From NCBI RefSeq assembly GCF_030248535.1, contig NZ_JAHGAJ010000016.1, forward strand, positions 124,001 to 188,000: DNA of 64,000 bases, written 5' to 3'. This document shows, in pieces, positions 16,788 to 26,942 of the stretch. The notes beneath the pieces were generated by a model. That model searched no databases. It saw only the letters and a program-made list of their open reading frames with translations, and had not been told where the DNA came from. The position numbers were made by a program, and so were the translations under genes. This DNA comes from Vibrio sp. D404a. Its GTDB lineage: Bacteria; Pseudomonadota; Gammaproteobacteria; Enterobacterales; Vibrionaceae. How positions within the stretch are numbered: position 1 is the stretch's first letter; each line of letters begins with the position of its first letter.

Positions 16788-19040
16788 TTACTCATCGCTC
16801 TCAATATCAATGCGAGTCACGCGCTGTAGGCCTCTTGGCAGTAGAGCACCACGACGACCACGCTCACCACGGAAGTTATCAAGGTCAGCAGGCTTCAAGC
16901 CCAGCTTACGCTTACCTGCGTACAGTGTCAGCGTTGTCCCTTGTGGAATCGCCATCAGATGCGAGACAAACTCTTCACGCTCTTTGGCCTTCGCCGAAGG
17001 GATGTTGATGATCTTGTTACCCTTACCTTTGCTCAATTGAGGAAGGTCTTTAATTGGGAACAACAACATACGACCTTGGTTGGTGATCGCTAGAATCTCG
17101 TTGGTCTCTAGATCTTCAATCGGGCTTGGTAGCATCACTTCAGATGCCTGAGGCAAATTCACTAAGGCTTTACCGCTCTTGTTCTTCGACAAAAGATCGC
17201 TGCCTTTACACACGAAACCGTAGCCCGCATCAGAGCCAACCAGCCATAGCTGATCGTCTTCACCCATCACAACTTGACGAATTGAACTGCCAGCACTGAT
17301 GTTCAAGCGACCCGTAATCGGCTCACCTTGGCTGCGCGCCGAAGGCAGAGAGTGTGATTCAAGCGAGTAGCTACGACCATCACTGCCAAGGAACACGGCT
17401 TGCTGATTACTCTTACCACGCGTGCTCGCAAGGTATTTGTCACCAGACTTGTAGTTCAAGCCTTCCGGATCCACTTCATGGCCTTTAGCGTGACGAATCC
17501 AACCTTTCTCTGAAAGTACCACTGTGATTGGTTCACTTGGCACAAGGTCGCGCTCTGTCAGTGCTTTCGCTTCTGCACGCTCAACAAGTGGAGAACGACG
17601 ATCATCACCGTACTTATCTGCGTCCGCTTGAATCTCTTTCTTAATCAGAGTATTCAGACGACGCTCAGAGCCTAGTAGCTTCTCTAACTTTTCACGCTCT
17701 TTCTCTAGCTCATCTTGCTCGCCACGGATCTTCATCTCTTCCAGCTTAGCAAGATGGCGAAGTTTGGTATCTAGAATTGCGTCTGCTTGAATCTCTGTGA
17801 TACCAAAGCGCTCCATAAGCACTGCTTTCGGATCGTCTTCAGTTCGGATGATCTCAATCACTTCATCAAGGTTGAGATAAGCAACCAAAAGACCTTCTAA
17901 GATGTGTAAGCGCGCTAGCACTTTATCAAGACGGTGCTGTAGACGACGACGTACTGTTGTGCGGCGGAACTCAATCCACTCTTTAAGGATCTGAACTATG
18001 CCTTTCACTTGAGGACGGTTATCGAGACCGATCATATTTAAGTTAACGCGGAAGTTTTTCTCAAGATCCGTAGAAGCAAACAGGTGGCTCATCAGTTGAT
18101 CGCAGTCGATACGGTTCGAACGAGGTACAACAACGATACGCGTTGGGTTCTCGTGATCCGATTCGTCACGCAGGTCGTCAACCATTGGCAGCTTCTTAGC
18201 GCGCATCTGGTTAGCGATCTGTTCAAGTAGCTTGGCACCCGACACTTGGTGAGGCAGAGCTGTGATTACAATGTCAGAGCCCTCTTTGTGCCAAACCGCG
18301 CGCATCTTGATGCTGCCACGACCCGTTTTGTAGATCTTCTCGATATCCGACTTCGGAGAGATGATTTCAGCTTCTGTCGGGTAGTCTGGGCCTTTCACAT
18401 GCTCCATCACTTCCGACAGCTCAGATTTCGGGCTATCAATCAGCTTGATCGTTGCATCAGCAATCTCACGCACGTTATGTGGTGGAATATCTGTTGCCAT
18501 ACCTACCGCGATACCAGTGATACCGTTAAGTAGAATGTGAGGCAGACGCGCTGGCAGCATTTGCGGCTCTTTCATCGTGCCGTCAAAGTTTGGTTGCCAC
18601 TCAACCGTGCCTTGACCTAGTTCGCCCAGCAGAACCTCAGCAAACTTAGACAGTTTCGCTTCGGTATAACGCATCGCAGCAAATGATTTCGGGTCATCTG
18701 GCGCACCCCAGTTACCTTGACCATCTACCAATGGGTAGCGGTAAGAGAACGGCTGTGCCATCAATACCATGGCTTCGTAACACGCTGAGTCACCGTGTGG
18801 GTGGTATTTACCCAGTACGTCACCAACGGTACGTGCAGACTTCTTGTATTTTGACGCTGCTGACAGACCAAGCTCAGACATCGCATAGATAATACGACGT
18901 TGTACAGGCTTAAGACCGTCACCAATGTAAGGCAATGCACGATCCATGATTACGTACATTGAGTAATTTAAGTAGGCATCTTCGGTGAACTTGCGCATCG
19001 GCAATTGTTCAACGCCATCAAAAGTAATTTCGTTAGACAT
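16788..19040 (-). CDS. parC: DNA topoisomerase IV subunit A
   Basis: A 750-residue decatenase subunit. It carries the winged-helix and tower breakage domain with catalytic Tyr in MRYTEAKLS, preceded by the quinolone-determining stretch [12 protein letters not shown]. That stretch has Ser and Glu at the positions equivalent to E. coli S80 and E84, the susceptible-type residues. The C-terminal broken beta-pinwheel runs from about residue 500 to 740. It starts 3 bp after parE, so the subunits are cotranscribed. Confidence 0.97.
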   Translation of the reverse strand: MSNEITFDGVEQLPMRKFTEDAYLNYSMYVIMDRALPYIGDGLKPVQRRIIYAMSELGLSAASKYKKSARTVGDVLGKYHPHGDSACYEAMVLMAQPFSYRYPLVDGQGNWGAPDDPKSFAAMRYTEAKLSKFAEVLLGELGQGTVEWQPNFDGTMKEPQMLPARLPHILLNGITGIAVGMATDIPPHNVREIADATIKLIDSPKSELSEVMEHVKGPDYPTEAEIISPKSDIEKIYKTGRGSIKMRAVWHKEGSDIVITALPHQVSGAKLLEQIANQMRAKKLPMVDDLRDESDHENPTRIVVVPRSNRIDCDQLMSHLFASTDLEKNFRVNLNMIGLDNRPQVKGIVQILKEWIEFRRTTVRRRLQHRLDKVLARLHILEGLLVAYLNLDEVIEIIRTEDDPKAVLMERFGITEIQADAILDTKLRHLAKLEEMKIRGEQDELEKEREKLEKLLGSERRLNTLIKKEIQADADKYGDDRRSPLVERAEAKALTERDLVPSEPITVVLSEKGWIRHAKGHEVDPEGLNYKSGDKYLASTRGKSNQQAVFLGSDGRSYSLESHSLPSARSQGEPITGRLNISAGSSIRQVVMGEDDQLWLVGSDAGYGFVCKGSDLLSKNKSGKALVNLPQASEVMLPSPIEDLETNEILAITNQGRMLLFPIKDLPQLSKGKGNKIINIPSAKAKEREEFVSHLMAIPQGTTLTLYAGKRKLGLKPADLDNFRGERGRRGALLPRGLQRVTRIDIESDE

Positions 19041-19043
19041 TCA

Positions 19044-20924
19044 TTATACCTCGGCCAAATCACCGTTGTTTTGTAGCCATGAACGGCGATCATCAGCACG
19101 CTTCTTACCTAGCAGCATGTCCATCATCTCATTGGTCGCTTCGCTGTCATCAATGGTTAATTGAACAAGGCGACGCGTGTTTGGATCCATGGTAGTTTCA
19201 CGTAGCTGAAGTGGGTTCATCTCACCCAGACCTTTGAATCGTTGCACGTTGATCTTGGCTTTCTTCTTAGATAAACGCTCTAGCACACCATCTTTCTCGT
19301 CGTCATCAAGGGCGTAAAACACCTCTTTACCACAGTCGATACGATACAGAGGCGGCATTGCCACATAGATGTGACCCGCTTCTACAAGAGAGCGGAAGTG
19401 ACGTGTAAACAACGCACAAAGAAGTGTTGCGATGTGTAGACCATCCGAGTCCGCATCGGCAAGGATACAGATCTTACCGTAACGCAGACCAGACAGGTCA
19501 CCGTTATCAGGGTCGATACCCAAAGCCACTGAGATATCGTGAACTTCTTGAGACGCTAATACTTGATCAGCAGACACTTCCCATGTATTCAAAATCTTAC
19601 CACGTAGTGGCATCACGGCTTGGAACTCACGATCGCGCGCTTGCTTCGCTGAACCACCCGCCGAGTCCCCTTCCACGAAGAAGATTTCAGTGCGGTTTAA
19701 GTCTTGAACCGAACAGTCCGTCAATTTACCCGGCAGTGCAGGGCCTGAAGCCACTTTTTTACGCACAACTTTCTTGCTCGCACGCATACGACGGTGCGCA
19801 TTAGCAATGCAGGTTTCGGCTAATTGCTCGGCCAGTTGTGGTTTTTCATTCAGCCACAAACTGAACGCATCTTTCACAACACCAGAAACAAAGGCTGCCG
19901 TTTGACGAGAAGATAAACGCTCTTTTGTTTGACCTGCAAACTGAGGGTCCTGCATCTTCACTGATAACACGTATGAACAGCGATCGAAGATGTCATCACC
20001 CGTTAGCTTAACGCCACGCGGCAACAGGTTACGGAATTCACAAAACTCACGCATTGCATCCAATAGGCCTTGGCGTAGACCGTTTACGTGAGTACCACCT
20101 TGTTTGGTTGGTACTAGGTTCACGTAACTCTCCGTGATCATCTCACCGCCTTCTGGCTGCCAGATCACCGCCCAGTTTGCCATTTCCGTTTCAGCTGTAA
20201 ACTCGCCGATGTATGGTTCTTCTGGCAGCAAGGTGTAGCCCTTAACGCCTTCCGCTAGATAGTCTTTAAGACCATCTTCATAGAACCATTTATGTTCTTC
20301 GTTATTCACCTTATCGCTGAAGGTGATCTCTAGACCTGGACAAAGTACCGCTTTCGCACGCAGGTTATTCACCAAGCGCAGTACTGAGAATTTAGAGCTA
20401 TCGAAGTATTTCGCATCTGGCCAGAAGTGTACCGATGTACCGCTATTGCGCAGGCCACAAGAGCCAGTCACAGTTAGGTCGGTGACCGCAACGCCGCTTT
20501 CAAACGCAATTTCATGCACCTGACCATCACGACGAACCGTTACTTCAACACGCTTAGAGAGCGCGTTCACTACCGAGATACCTACACCGTGTAGACCACC
20601 CGAGAACTTGTAGTTATTGTTTGAGAACTTACCACCTGAGTGGAGCTTGGTTAGGATTAGCTCAACACCTGAGATGCCTTTCTCTGGGTGAATATCGACA
20701 GGCATACCACGACCATCGTCCACCACTTCCAAAGATTGGTCAGCGTGCAAGACCACTTTGATCTTCTTCGCGTGGCCAGCCAATGCTTCATCTACAGAGT
20801 TATCGATAACTTCTTGGGCTAAGTGGTTCGGCCTTTCAGTCTCTGTATACATCCCCGGACGGTGTCGAACCGGGTCGAGACCTTCAAGAACCTCGAGGTC
20901 TTTTGCATTATATTGTTCAGTCAT
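19044..20924 (-). CDS. parE: DNA topoisomerase IV subunit B
   Basis: A 626-residue ATPase subunit: GHKL ATPase (EVIDNSVDEALAG; DDGRGMPVDIHPEKG; LHGVGISVVNALS), transducer, and TOPRIM (FFVEGDSAGGSAKQARD; LADADSDGLHI). The start at 20924 (MTEQYNAKDLEVLEGLDPV) is the family N-terminus; the open frame extends 48 codons further with no conservation signal. It has its own promoter upstream. Confidence 0.96.
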   Translation of the reverse strand: MTEQYNAKDLEVLEGLDPVRHRPGMYTETERPNHLAQEVIDNSVDEALAGHAKKIKVVLHADQSLEVVDDGRGMPVDIHPEKGISGVELILTKLHSGGKFSNNNYKFSGGLHGVGISVVNALSKRVEVTVRRDGQVHEIAFESGVAVTDLTVTGSCGLRNSGTSVHFWPDAKYFDSSKFSVLRLVNNLRAKAVLCPGLEITFSDKVNNEEHKWFYEDGLKDYLAEGVKGYTLLPEEPYIGEFTAETEMANWAVIWQPEGGEMITESYVNLVPTKQGGTHVNGLRQGLLDAMREFCEFRNLLPRGVKLTGDDIFDRCSYVLSVKMQDPQFAGQTKERLSSRQTAAFVSGVVKDAFSLWLNEKPQLAEQLAETCIANAHRRMRASKKVVRKKVASGPALPGKLTDCSVQDLNRTEIFFVEGDSAGGSAKQARDREFQAVMPLRGKILNTWEVSADQVLASQEVHDISVALGIDPDNGDLSGLRYGKICILADADSDGLHIATLLCALFTRHFRSLVEAGHIYVAMPPLYRIDCGKEVFYALDDDEKDGVLERLSKKKAKINVQRFKGLGEMNPLQLRETTMDPNTRRLVQLTIDDSEATNEMMDMLLGKKRADDRRSWLQNNGDLAEV

Positions 20925-21036
20925 AATACGGAGTTTACTCAAAAAATTTACGTCTGTTCGCTGGGCACTAATTCGATATAACCGCGTTAGCTGCCGTGAA
21001 CCCTCACAACAGAGCGAACGAGCGAAAGTATTGGGG

Positions 21037-21068
21037 AATATAGTCTGGAAGCAGGGGTTTGATGTCAA
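21037..21068 (-). promoter_or_regulatory. Promoter of parE-parC
   Basis: A perfect TTGACA (21063-21068, minus strand) with GACTAT at 17 bp (21040-21045) or TATATT at 20 bp (21037-21042). It lies about 115 bp before the parE start. It also supports the downstream parE start, because the longer frame would begin at the -35 itself. Confidence 0.5.
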
Positions 21069-21165
21069 GCTCGTTCAAAAACTATGACACCAAACTATGA
21101 TATTTCACCACTGACAGATGAAATAACAGGCAAAAAAGATAAGATAGTGCGGCTGAAGTTCAACC

Positions 21166-21771
21166 TTATAAGGTTAAGAATTCAATTATCTTCTGAGGGT
21201 AGCGTTCAAAATCCACAAAACTGTGGTCGCCCCCTTCTTCTACTGTCTGCTTCGCTCCTTGAAACTTAGTCACCGCTTGGCGGTAGTCGAGAACTTCGTC
21301 CTCGGTTTGTTGCAGTAGCCAAAAATCACTGGGTTGAGAGATGGATGCCACGTCTAATGCCTTGAGCTCTTCAATGTGTTTCTGTTCCAACACATAATGC
21401 TCATTGGTGTACGGATTGACCTGCTCTCCAAGATATTCAGACAGCAACTCGTATGGCTTGACCGAAGGGTTGACCACTGCCGCTTTAAAACCATAGTGCG
21501 CATTTAGCCACGTCGACAGATAACCACCCAACGAACTGCCCACCAGCGCGATCTGGTACTGATCTTTATGTTGCTCTACTACGTCTTTCAAATGTGCCGC
21601 TGCCATAGCAGGGAAACTCGGCAACTGTGGTACCAAAACTTTGATATCAGGGCGATGCTCAGCACAATACTCAGCCATCACATTGGCTTTGTGTGAGCGA
21701 GATGAGCTATTAAAGCCGTGAATGTAGAGCAGCAGTGAAGGCTTACGCTGTGGCATCTCTACGGACGGCAT
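21166..21771 (-). CDS. yqiA: Esterase YqiA (alpha/beta hydrolase)
   Basis: A 201-residue small esterase. Family features: YIHGFNSSSRSHKA near the N-terminus, nucleophile elbow GSSLGG (about residue 77-82), and a C-terminal GGDHSF supplying the histidine. Its physiological substrate is not known. It overlaps cpdA by 1 bp in the nudF-yqiB-cpdA-yqiA-parE order also seen in enterobacteria. Confidence 0.92.
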   Translation of the reverse strand: MPSVEMPQRKPSLLLYIHGFNSSSRSHKANVMAEYCAEHRPDIKVLVPQLPSFPAMAAAHLKDVVEQHKDQYQIALVGSSLGGYLSTWLNAHYGFKAAVVNPSVKPYELLSEYLGEQVNPYTNEHYVLEQKHIEELKALDVASISQPSDFWLLQQTEDEVLDYRQAVTKFQGAKQTVEEGGDHSFVDFERYPQKIIEFLTL

Positions 21772-22595
21772 CAGTAACCCTCAGCGTTAAAGTCAGGGGT
21801 AAAAGCACCATTGGTTAATCGACGCACTTGAGTTGCGATCTCACCACTTGGTTTAAGCTCCAGTTCTCGCCAACCCGGGCTGAGCGTATCAAGCGCAAAA
21901 TCATCAGAGTTTGGCTTAAACTGAACACAGGTAGACGGCGTTGCCATGACTTGAACACCCAAATGCTCACGATTCATATCTTGATGCACGTGACCACATA
22001 AAATACCACGAACATTGTTGTGCTGTGATACGACATCCCAGAACTGCTCTGAGTCTTTTAGGTTGTGTTGATCAAGCCAAGCACTACCCACCAGCAGTGG
22101 ATGGTGATGAAGCAACACTAAAGTGTGTTTCTGCGGATGCTCAGAAAGCTTTTGCTCTAAGAGATCCAGTTGTTGATCGCTCAAGCGGCCATGGGGTACA
22201 CCCACGACTTGAGAATCGAGCAGGATCATTTGCCAGTGTTCACCCAAGAGTACATGTTCCACACACTGTATCTGAGGAGATGGGATAACACTGCCCATAT
22301 TAGGTTTGTAGTCGTGGTTACCCGGCAACCAGTAACAAGGCTTTTCTAGAGGCTGAATACCTGCCTCAAATTTTTGATAAGACTCTGCGCTGTGATCTTG
22401 AGAGATATCACCAGTCGCAAGAACCGCTTCATATTCAAAACCTTGGTTCACAATGCCATCGACAACAGCACGAAAGCTATCTTCTGTATTGATGCTCAGC
22501 AGGCTGCCATTACTTGGCGCAAAGAGGTGCGTGTCGGTCAGTTGCACTAACTTGATGCTGCTCTCATCTAATTTTGAAGTGTGTGATAATTCCAA
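21771..22595 (-). CDS. cpdA: 3',5'-cyclic AMP phosphodiesterase CpdA
   Basis: A 274-residue class III enzyme that hydrolyses cAMP and so lowers CRP activity. Metallophosphoesterase motifs in order: QLTDTHLF (about 18-25), ATGDISQDHS (about 60-69), PGNHDYK (about 95-101), LLHHHPLLVGS (about 160-170) and CGHVHQDMN (about 200-208). The length matches E. coli CpdA (275). Confidence 0.95.
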   Translation of the reverse strand: MELSHTSKLDESSIKLVQLTDTHLFAPSNGSLLSINTEDSFRAVVDGIVNQGFEYEAVLATGDISQDHSAESYQKFEAGIQPLEKPCYWLPGNHDYKPNMGSVIPSPQIQCVEHVLLGEHWQMILLDSQVVGVPHGRLSDQQLDLLEQKLSEHPQKHTLVLLHHHPLLVGSAWLDQHNLKDSEQFWDVVSQHNNVRGILCGHVHQDMNREHLGVQVMATPSTCVQFKPNSDDFALDTLSPGWRELELKPSGEIATQVRRLTNGAFTPDFNAEGY

Positions 22596-22648
22596 AATAA
22601 CAAATCCAGATACGTTACTGTTAGATCTTCAAAGTATTCAAACGTACG

Positions 22649-23092
22649 CTAATTCAGCGTAATGGGTGTTCGGCTGATTCCATTTTTTAAACAAAATGTT
22701 AACCAATCGCCAAGAAACTTATTGAGTTGAAATTTCTCGTCTTTTTGCAGAAGTTTGGTGTTTGGGTAGTCGTATTTTGCTTTGACTCTTGAGAAGTCCC
22801 CACTGGCACACACTTCTGCAACGCGAGCGTCGTGATATAGCCTGACAGACATTTTTGGCAAAGGGAATACTGGCAACGCATCACTCTGACATATATCTAT
22901 TAATGTGGTGTATTTTGTGACCTCATTCACTGTCAATTGATACACCATATTAACCGCTTGATAACAACGCACATCTCCAACCTCATGTCCAGATGGGAGT
23001 AGCGCGTTCAATTTCGCGTAATTTGTCTCATAGACTCGCATCAATTCAGCAAGATCAACATGATACGGCTTCTTCACCGCTATATTTGGCAT
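22649..23092 (-). CDS. yqiB: DUF1249 family protein YqiB
   Basis: A 147-residue cytoplasmic protein of unknown function, identified from its place between nudF and cpdA and from conserved stretches such as LMRVYETNYAKL, VTKYTTLIDICQ, and DEKFQLNKFLGDWLTFCL. No catalytic motif is visible. It begins 4 bp after nudF, so it is coupled to it. Confidence 0.88.
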   Translation of the reverse strand: MPNIAVKKPYHVDLAELMRVYETNYAKLNALLPSGHEVGDVRCYQAVNMVYQLTVNEVTKYTTLIDICQSDALPVFPLPKMSVRLYHDARVAEVCASGDFSRVKAKYDYPNTKLLQKDEKFQLNKFLGDWLTFCLKNGISRTPITLN

Positions 23093-23096
23093 AGCG

Positions 23097-23726
23097 CTAC
23101 TCTTTCCACTGTGACTGTAAATCTAGGTAGTTCAATTGCAACCATTGCAAAGCAATAATAGTAGCACCATTTTCGAACACACCTTGTTTTACTAGCTGAT
23201 AGGCCTGTTCACGGCTCATCACCTGCACACGAATGTCTTCACCCTCGTAGTCAAGGCCGTGGACGCCTTTAGCTGTGGTCGCATCGACACAGCCAACCAT
23301 CACATCGAGCTTCTCAGAGCAGCCACCTGATGATGGGTAGTATGAGGTAATTGGCAGAACATGCGTCACTTCAACGCCAGCCTCTTCGACAGCTTCGCGG
23401 CGCGCAACCTGCTCTGGTGACTCGTCGGTATCGATGATTCCTGCAACAATTTCATATTGCCAAGGGTTTTCATGCTCAAGCGCACCCACTCGGATTTGCT
23501 CAACAATCACCACTTCGTCTCGAACAGGATCGTAAGGCAGCAGTGCAGCAGCATGTCCACGCTCAAACATTTCGCGTTCTATCGGCTTACTCCACCCGCC
23601 TTCGAACAGTTTGTGTCGAAAGGTGTACTTAACCATTTTGAAAAAACCACGAAAGAGCGTTTCTTTTGAGACAATTTCCACATCTTGCGGAGTAAACTCA
23701 TGTTGTTGATTGTCATACTGTTGCAT
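23097..23726 (-). CDS. nudF: ADP-ribose diphosphatase NudF
   Basis: A 209-residue Nudix hydrolase splitting ADP-ribose into AMP and ribose-5-phosphate. The Nudix box is complete: G, five residues, E, seven residues, REAVEEAGV (about residues 95-117). It has a good ribosome-binding site (GAGGTG). It is divergent from tolC, as in E. coli. Confidence 0.95.
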   Translation of the reverse strand: MQQYDNQQHEFTPQDVEIVSKETLFRGFFKMVKYTFRHKLFEGGWSKPIEREMFERGHAAALLPYDPVRDEVVIVEQIRVGALEHENPWQYEIVAGIIDTDESPEQVARREAVEEAGVEVTHVLPITSYYPSSGGCSEKLDVMVGCVDATTAKGVHGLDYEGEDIRVQVMSREQAYQLVKQGVFENGATIIALQWLQLNYLDLQSQWKE

Positions 23727-23843
23727 TTAGCACCTCACTAAGTGATCTTTATAGTTTACTCATTGTACGAGTTAACTACCAAGGACTAGGTTCAACTTTT
23801 TATACAAAATTTATAATTAAATTTAAGTATCCGAAAATAAATA

Positions 23844-23872
23844 TTGCACAAGTGGACAGTTAAATGTAAAAA
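23844..23872 (+). promoter_or_regulatory. Candidate promoter of tolC
   Basis: TTGCAC (23844-23849), 17 bp, TAAAAA (23867-23872), about 80 bp before tolC. Match is moderate; the region is A/T-rich and other choices exist. Confidence 0.4.
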
Positions 23873-23952
23873 AGTGCAAAGTTTCGAGTAAATTACCACC
23901 AAACTGAGTTAAACTCTTTAAAGAAAAATTCTATAAAGGCAGGAATAGGAAA

Positions 23953-25260
23953 ATGAGAAAACTGCTTCCACTATTTATCAGTGCAGCAATTGGCAGCCTG
24001 AGTTCATCAGCTTTCGCTGATACGCTAGCCGAAGTTTATGACCAAGCAAAACAAAACGATCCAACACTTCTTCGTTCAGCAGCGCAGCGTGATGCCGCTT
24101 TTGAAGCAGTCACTTCTAGCCGTAGTACACTACTACCGCAAATCAACCTAACTGCGAACTACGACATCAACCGTGGTGACCGTAGCAGTGTAAACAATGA
24201 CAGCAATGTTTGGGGCGCAGGCATTGGCTTCACACAAGAGCTTTACCAACGCTCTTCTTGGATCACGTTAGACACAGCAGAAAAGACTGCACGTCAAGCT
24301 GATTCAGCTTATGCGGCAGAGCAGCAAGGCCTGATTCTGCGCGTAGCAACAGCTTACTTTGAAGTATTGCGTGCTCAAGACAACCTTGAATTCGTTCGTG
24401 CCGAGAAAGCAGCGGTTGCTCGTCAGCTAGAGCAAACCAAGCAGCGTTTCGAAGTTGGTCTATCAGCCATCACTGACGTACACGACGCGCAGGCACAGTA
24501 CGATGCAGTATTAGCAGATGAAGTTCTTGCTGAAAACACACTGACTAACAACTATGAAGGTCTACGTGAGATCACAGGCCAAGAGCACTCAAACCTGAGC
24601 ATTCTTGATACTGACCGCTTCTCTGCAAGCAAGTCTTCTGAATCAGCGGCTGCGTTGGTTGAGCAAGCACAAGAGAAGAACCTAAGCCTACTGGCTTCAC
24701 GAATCTCGCAAGACATCGCGAAAGACAATATCTCTTTGGCGAATTCTGGTCACCTTCCAAGCCTAACGCTTGACGGTAGCTACGCTTTGACTGACCAGTC
24801 GAACAGCTCAAGTGACTACGACCAAGACAACCTAAACATTGGTCTAAACCTAGTTGTGCCACTTTACACCGGTGGTAACACGACCTCGCTAACTAAGCAG
24901 GCTGAATACAACTACGTTGCAGCAAGTGAAGATCTAGAAGCAACTTACCGTAGTGTTGTTAAGGACGTTCGCGCGTTCAACAACAACATCAGCGCATCGA
25001 TCGGTGCACTGCGTGCTTACGAGCAATCGGTAGTTTCAGCTCAATCAGCTCTTGAAGCAACAGAAGCAGGCTTCGATGTAGGTACTCGTACTATCGTTGA
25101 CGTACTTGATTCAACTCGTCGTCTGTACGATGCGAACAAGAACCTATCTGACGCTCGTTACAACTACATCCTAAGCGTACTGCAACTACGCCAAGCGGTG
25201 GGTACTCTGAGCGAGCAAGACATTGTTGATGTAAACGCAGGCCTAAAACCAGCGAGCTAA
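23953..25260 (+). CDS. tolC: Outer-membrane efflux channel TolC
   Basis: A 435-residue trimeric channel for RND pumps and type I secretion. Signal peptide (MRKLLPLFISAAIGSLSSSAFA), then two repeated outer-membrane-efflux domains, each with long coiled-coil helices (about 25-215 and 235-430). Typical motifs: AEVYDQAKQNDP near the start and GTRTIVDVLDSTRRLYDA in the second repeat. It lacks the long C-terminal tail of E. coli TolC, as other Vibrio homologues do. Confidence 0.95.
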   Translation: MRKLLPLFISAAIGSLSSSAFADTLAEVYDQAKQNDPTLLRSAAQRDAAFEAVTSSRSTLLPQINLTANYDINRGDRSSVNNDSNVWGAGIGFTQELYQRSSWITLDTAEKTARQADSAYAAEQQGLILRVATAYFEVLRAQDNLEFVRAEKAAVARQLEQTKQRFEVGLSAITDVHDAQAQYDAVLADEVLAENTLTNNYEGLREITGQEHSNLSILDTDRFSASKSSESAAALVEQAQEKNLSLLASRISQDIAKDNISLANSGHLPSLTLDGSYALTDQSNSSSDYDQDNLNIGLNLVVPLYTGGNTTSLTKQAEYNYVAASEDLEATYRSVVKDVRAFNNNISASIGALRAYEQSVVSAQSALEATEAGFDVGTRTIVDVLDSTRRLYDANKNLSDARYNYILSVLQLRQAVGTLSEQDIVDVNAGLKPAS

Positions 25261-25281
25261 TAACTCAACACACTGTCTGAT

Positions 25282-25350
25282 AGAGAGCGAGCTCATCGCT
25301 CTCTGCATACACAGATACTAAAATGCCGCTCAGTGAGCGGCATTTTTATT
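25282..25350. terminator. tolC / hldE terminator region, two hairpins
   Basis: A first stem without a T run (AGAGAGCGA with TCGCTCTCT, 25282-25303), then a classic bidirectional terminator AAAATGCCGCTCAGTGAGCG continuing GCATTTTTATT (25320-25350). Confidence 0.88.
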
Positions 25351-25377
25351 TATGGATCATAAAATTGGGTGAGACGC

Positions 25378-26808
25378 TTAGCCACGACCGCCTTTGATCG
25401 CTTCAATGATTTCAGTGGTTGAACAGCCGTCTTCGAAGTTAAGTACCTTCACTTCACCGCCAGCAGCAATCACTTCTGCACCACCCGCGATCTCTTCCGG
25501 CTTGTAGTCACCGCCTTTAACCAAAATGCTTGGTAACACCTCAGAGATTAAGCGTTGTGGTGTATCCTCAGAGAATGGTACTACCCAATCTACTGCGCCC
25601 AAACCAGCAAGAACCGCCATACGACGATCAGTTGGGTTTACCGGACGACCTGGGCCTTTCAAACGTTTAACAGATTCATCGGTGTTCACAGCAACAATCA
25701 GGCGATCACCCAGCTCTGCAGCGTGGTTCATGTAAGAGACATGGCCTGCATGAAGGATATCGAAACAGCCATTAGTCATAACCACTTTCTCGCCTTTAGC
25801 GCGCGCGCGTTTCACCGCTTCAATCAGAGCGGCCTCTGAAATCACGCCGTAATCGGTATCTTGGCTGCCGTGTACTGCTTCCGCTAACTCAATCATAGAA
25901 AGCGTTGAAGTACCCAGCTTACCAACCACAACGCCAGCTGCAGCGTTAGCTAACGCACACGCCTCATCCAGTGGCTTACCCGCTGCAACAGAAGCAGCAA
26001 GTACCGAGATAACCGTGTCGCCCGCACCCGTTACGTCATACACTTCTTTCGCTTGTGTCGGCAGGTGGAACGGGGCTTGGCCCTTACGCAGTAGCGTCAT
26101 ACCGTGCTCACTGCGAGTCACAAGTAGCGCCTCAAAGTCGAACTCTTCAATTAGAACTAAGCCCTTCGCAACAAGCTCTTCTTCTGACTTCACTTTGCCC
26201 GCAACTAACTCAAACTCCGCCATGTTCGGCGTTAGCAGCGTTGCACCACGGTAGCGTTCAAAATCCGCACCTTTCGGGTCAATGAACACAGGGACATTGG
26301 CTGCGCGCGCTTTTTGAATAAAGCTCTGTACATGCTCAAGAGCACCCTTCGCGTAGTCAGACAAGATCACTGAACGTACGTTAGGAAGCGCTTGTTCCAT
26401 GCGAGACAGGACAAGTTCAGGATCGGTATTCTCAAATTTATCTTCAAAATCAAGACGAATCAGCTGTTGGCCACGGCTCATCACGCGAAGCTTAGTGATG
26501 GTTGGGTAATCTTCTAGCTCAACAAAGTCACAGTTCACTTTAAGTGCACTTAGTGTGTTCTTAAGTACTTGTGCAGGCTCATCTTTACCCGTTAAACCAA
26601 CGATATGCGCATGGCCGCCTAGTGATGCAATGTTCATTGCCACGTTCGCTGCACCACCTGGACGCTCTTCGTTATTTTCTACTTTTACTACTGGCACTGG
26701 CGCTTCTGGTGAAATACGACCGGTTGGGCCATACCAGTAACGGTCTAGCATTACATCACCGACAATCAACACGCCTGATTGGCTGTAGTCAGGTAGAATA
26801 GGTTTCAT
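25378..26808 (-). CDS. hldE: Bifunctional heptose kinase/adenylyltransferase HldE
   Basis: A 476-residue enzyme of ADP-heptose synthesis for the LPS inner core. The N-terminal PfkB-type kinase (about 1-320) has [15 protein letters not shown] and the catalytic [10 protein letters not shown]. The C-terminal cytidylyltransferase-fold domain (about 340-476) has [15 protein letters not shown], with the HxGH site. Both activities therefore look intact. It is transcribed alone toward tolC. Confidence 0.96.
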   Translation of the reverse strand: MKPILPDYSQSGVLIVGDVMLDRYWYGPTGRISPEAPVPVVKVENNEERPGGAANVAMNIASLGGHAHIVGLTGKDEPAQVLKNTLSALKVNCDFVELEDYPTITKLRVMSRGQQLIRLDFEDKFENTDPELVLSRMEQALPNVRSVILSDYAKGALEHVQSFIQKARAANVPVFIDPKGADFERYRGATLLTPNMAEFELVAGKVKSEEELVAKGLVLIEEFDFEALLVTRSEHGMTLLRKGQAPFHLPTQAKEVYDVTGAGDTVISVLAASVAAGKPLDEACALANAAAGVVVGKLGTSTLSMIELAEAVHGSQDTDYGVISEAALIEAVKRARAKGEKVVMTNGCFDILHAGHVSYMNHAAELGDRLIVAVNTDESVKRLKGPGRPVNPTDRRMAVLAGLGAVDWVVPFSEDTPQRLISEVLPSILVKGGDYKPEEIAGGAEVIAAGGEVKVLNFEDGCSTTEIIEAIKGGRG

Positions 26809-26942
26809 TAGGGATCTCCAAAAATCGAATCTGGATAGAGTCTAGCACACTGATACTAGTGGCTAAACCATAGAAAAAGACAATGAGGCGGTTTGAGCCA
26901 CCGCTTCACATACTAGACAAGTTGACCAACGAAAAATTCCCG

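Noticed and set aside
16810..17040. Arg/Ser-rich plus-strand frames opposite parC
   Set aside because: Antisense shadows of parC with no initiation signals.
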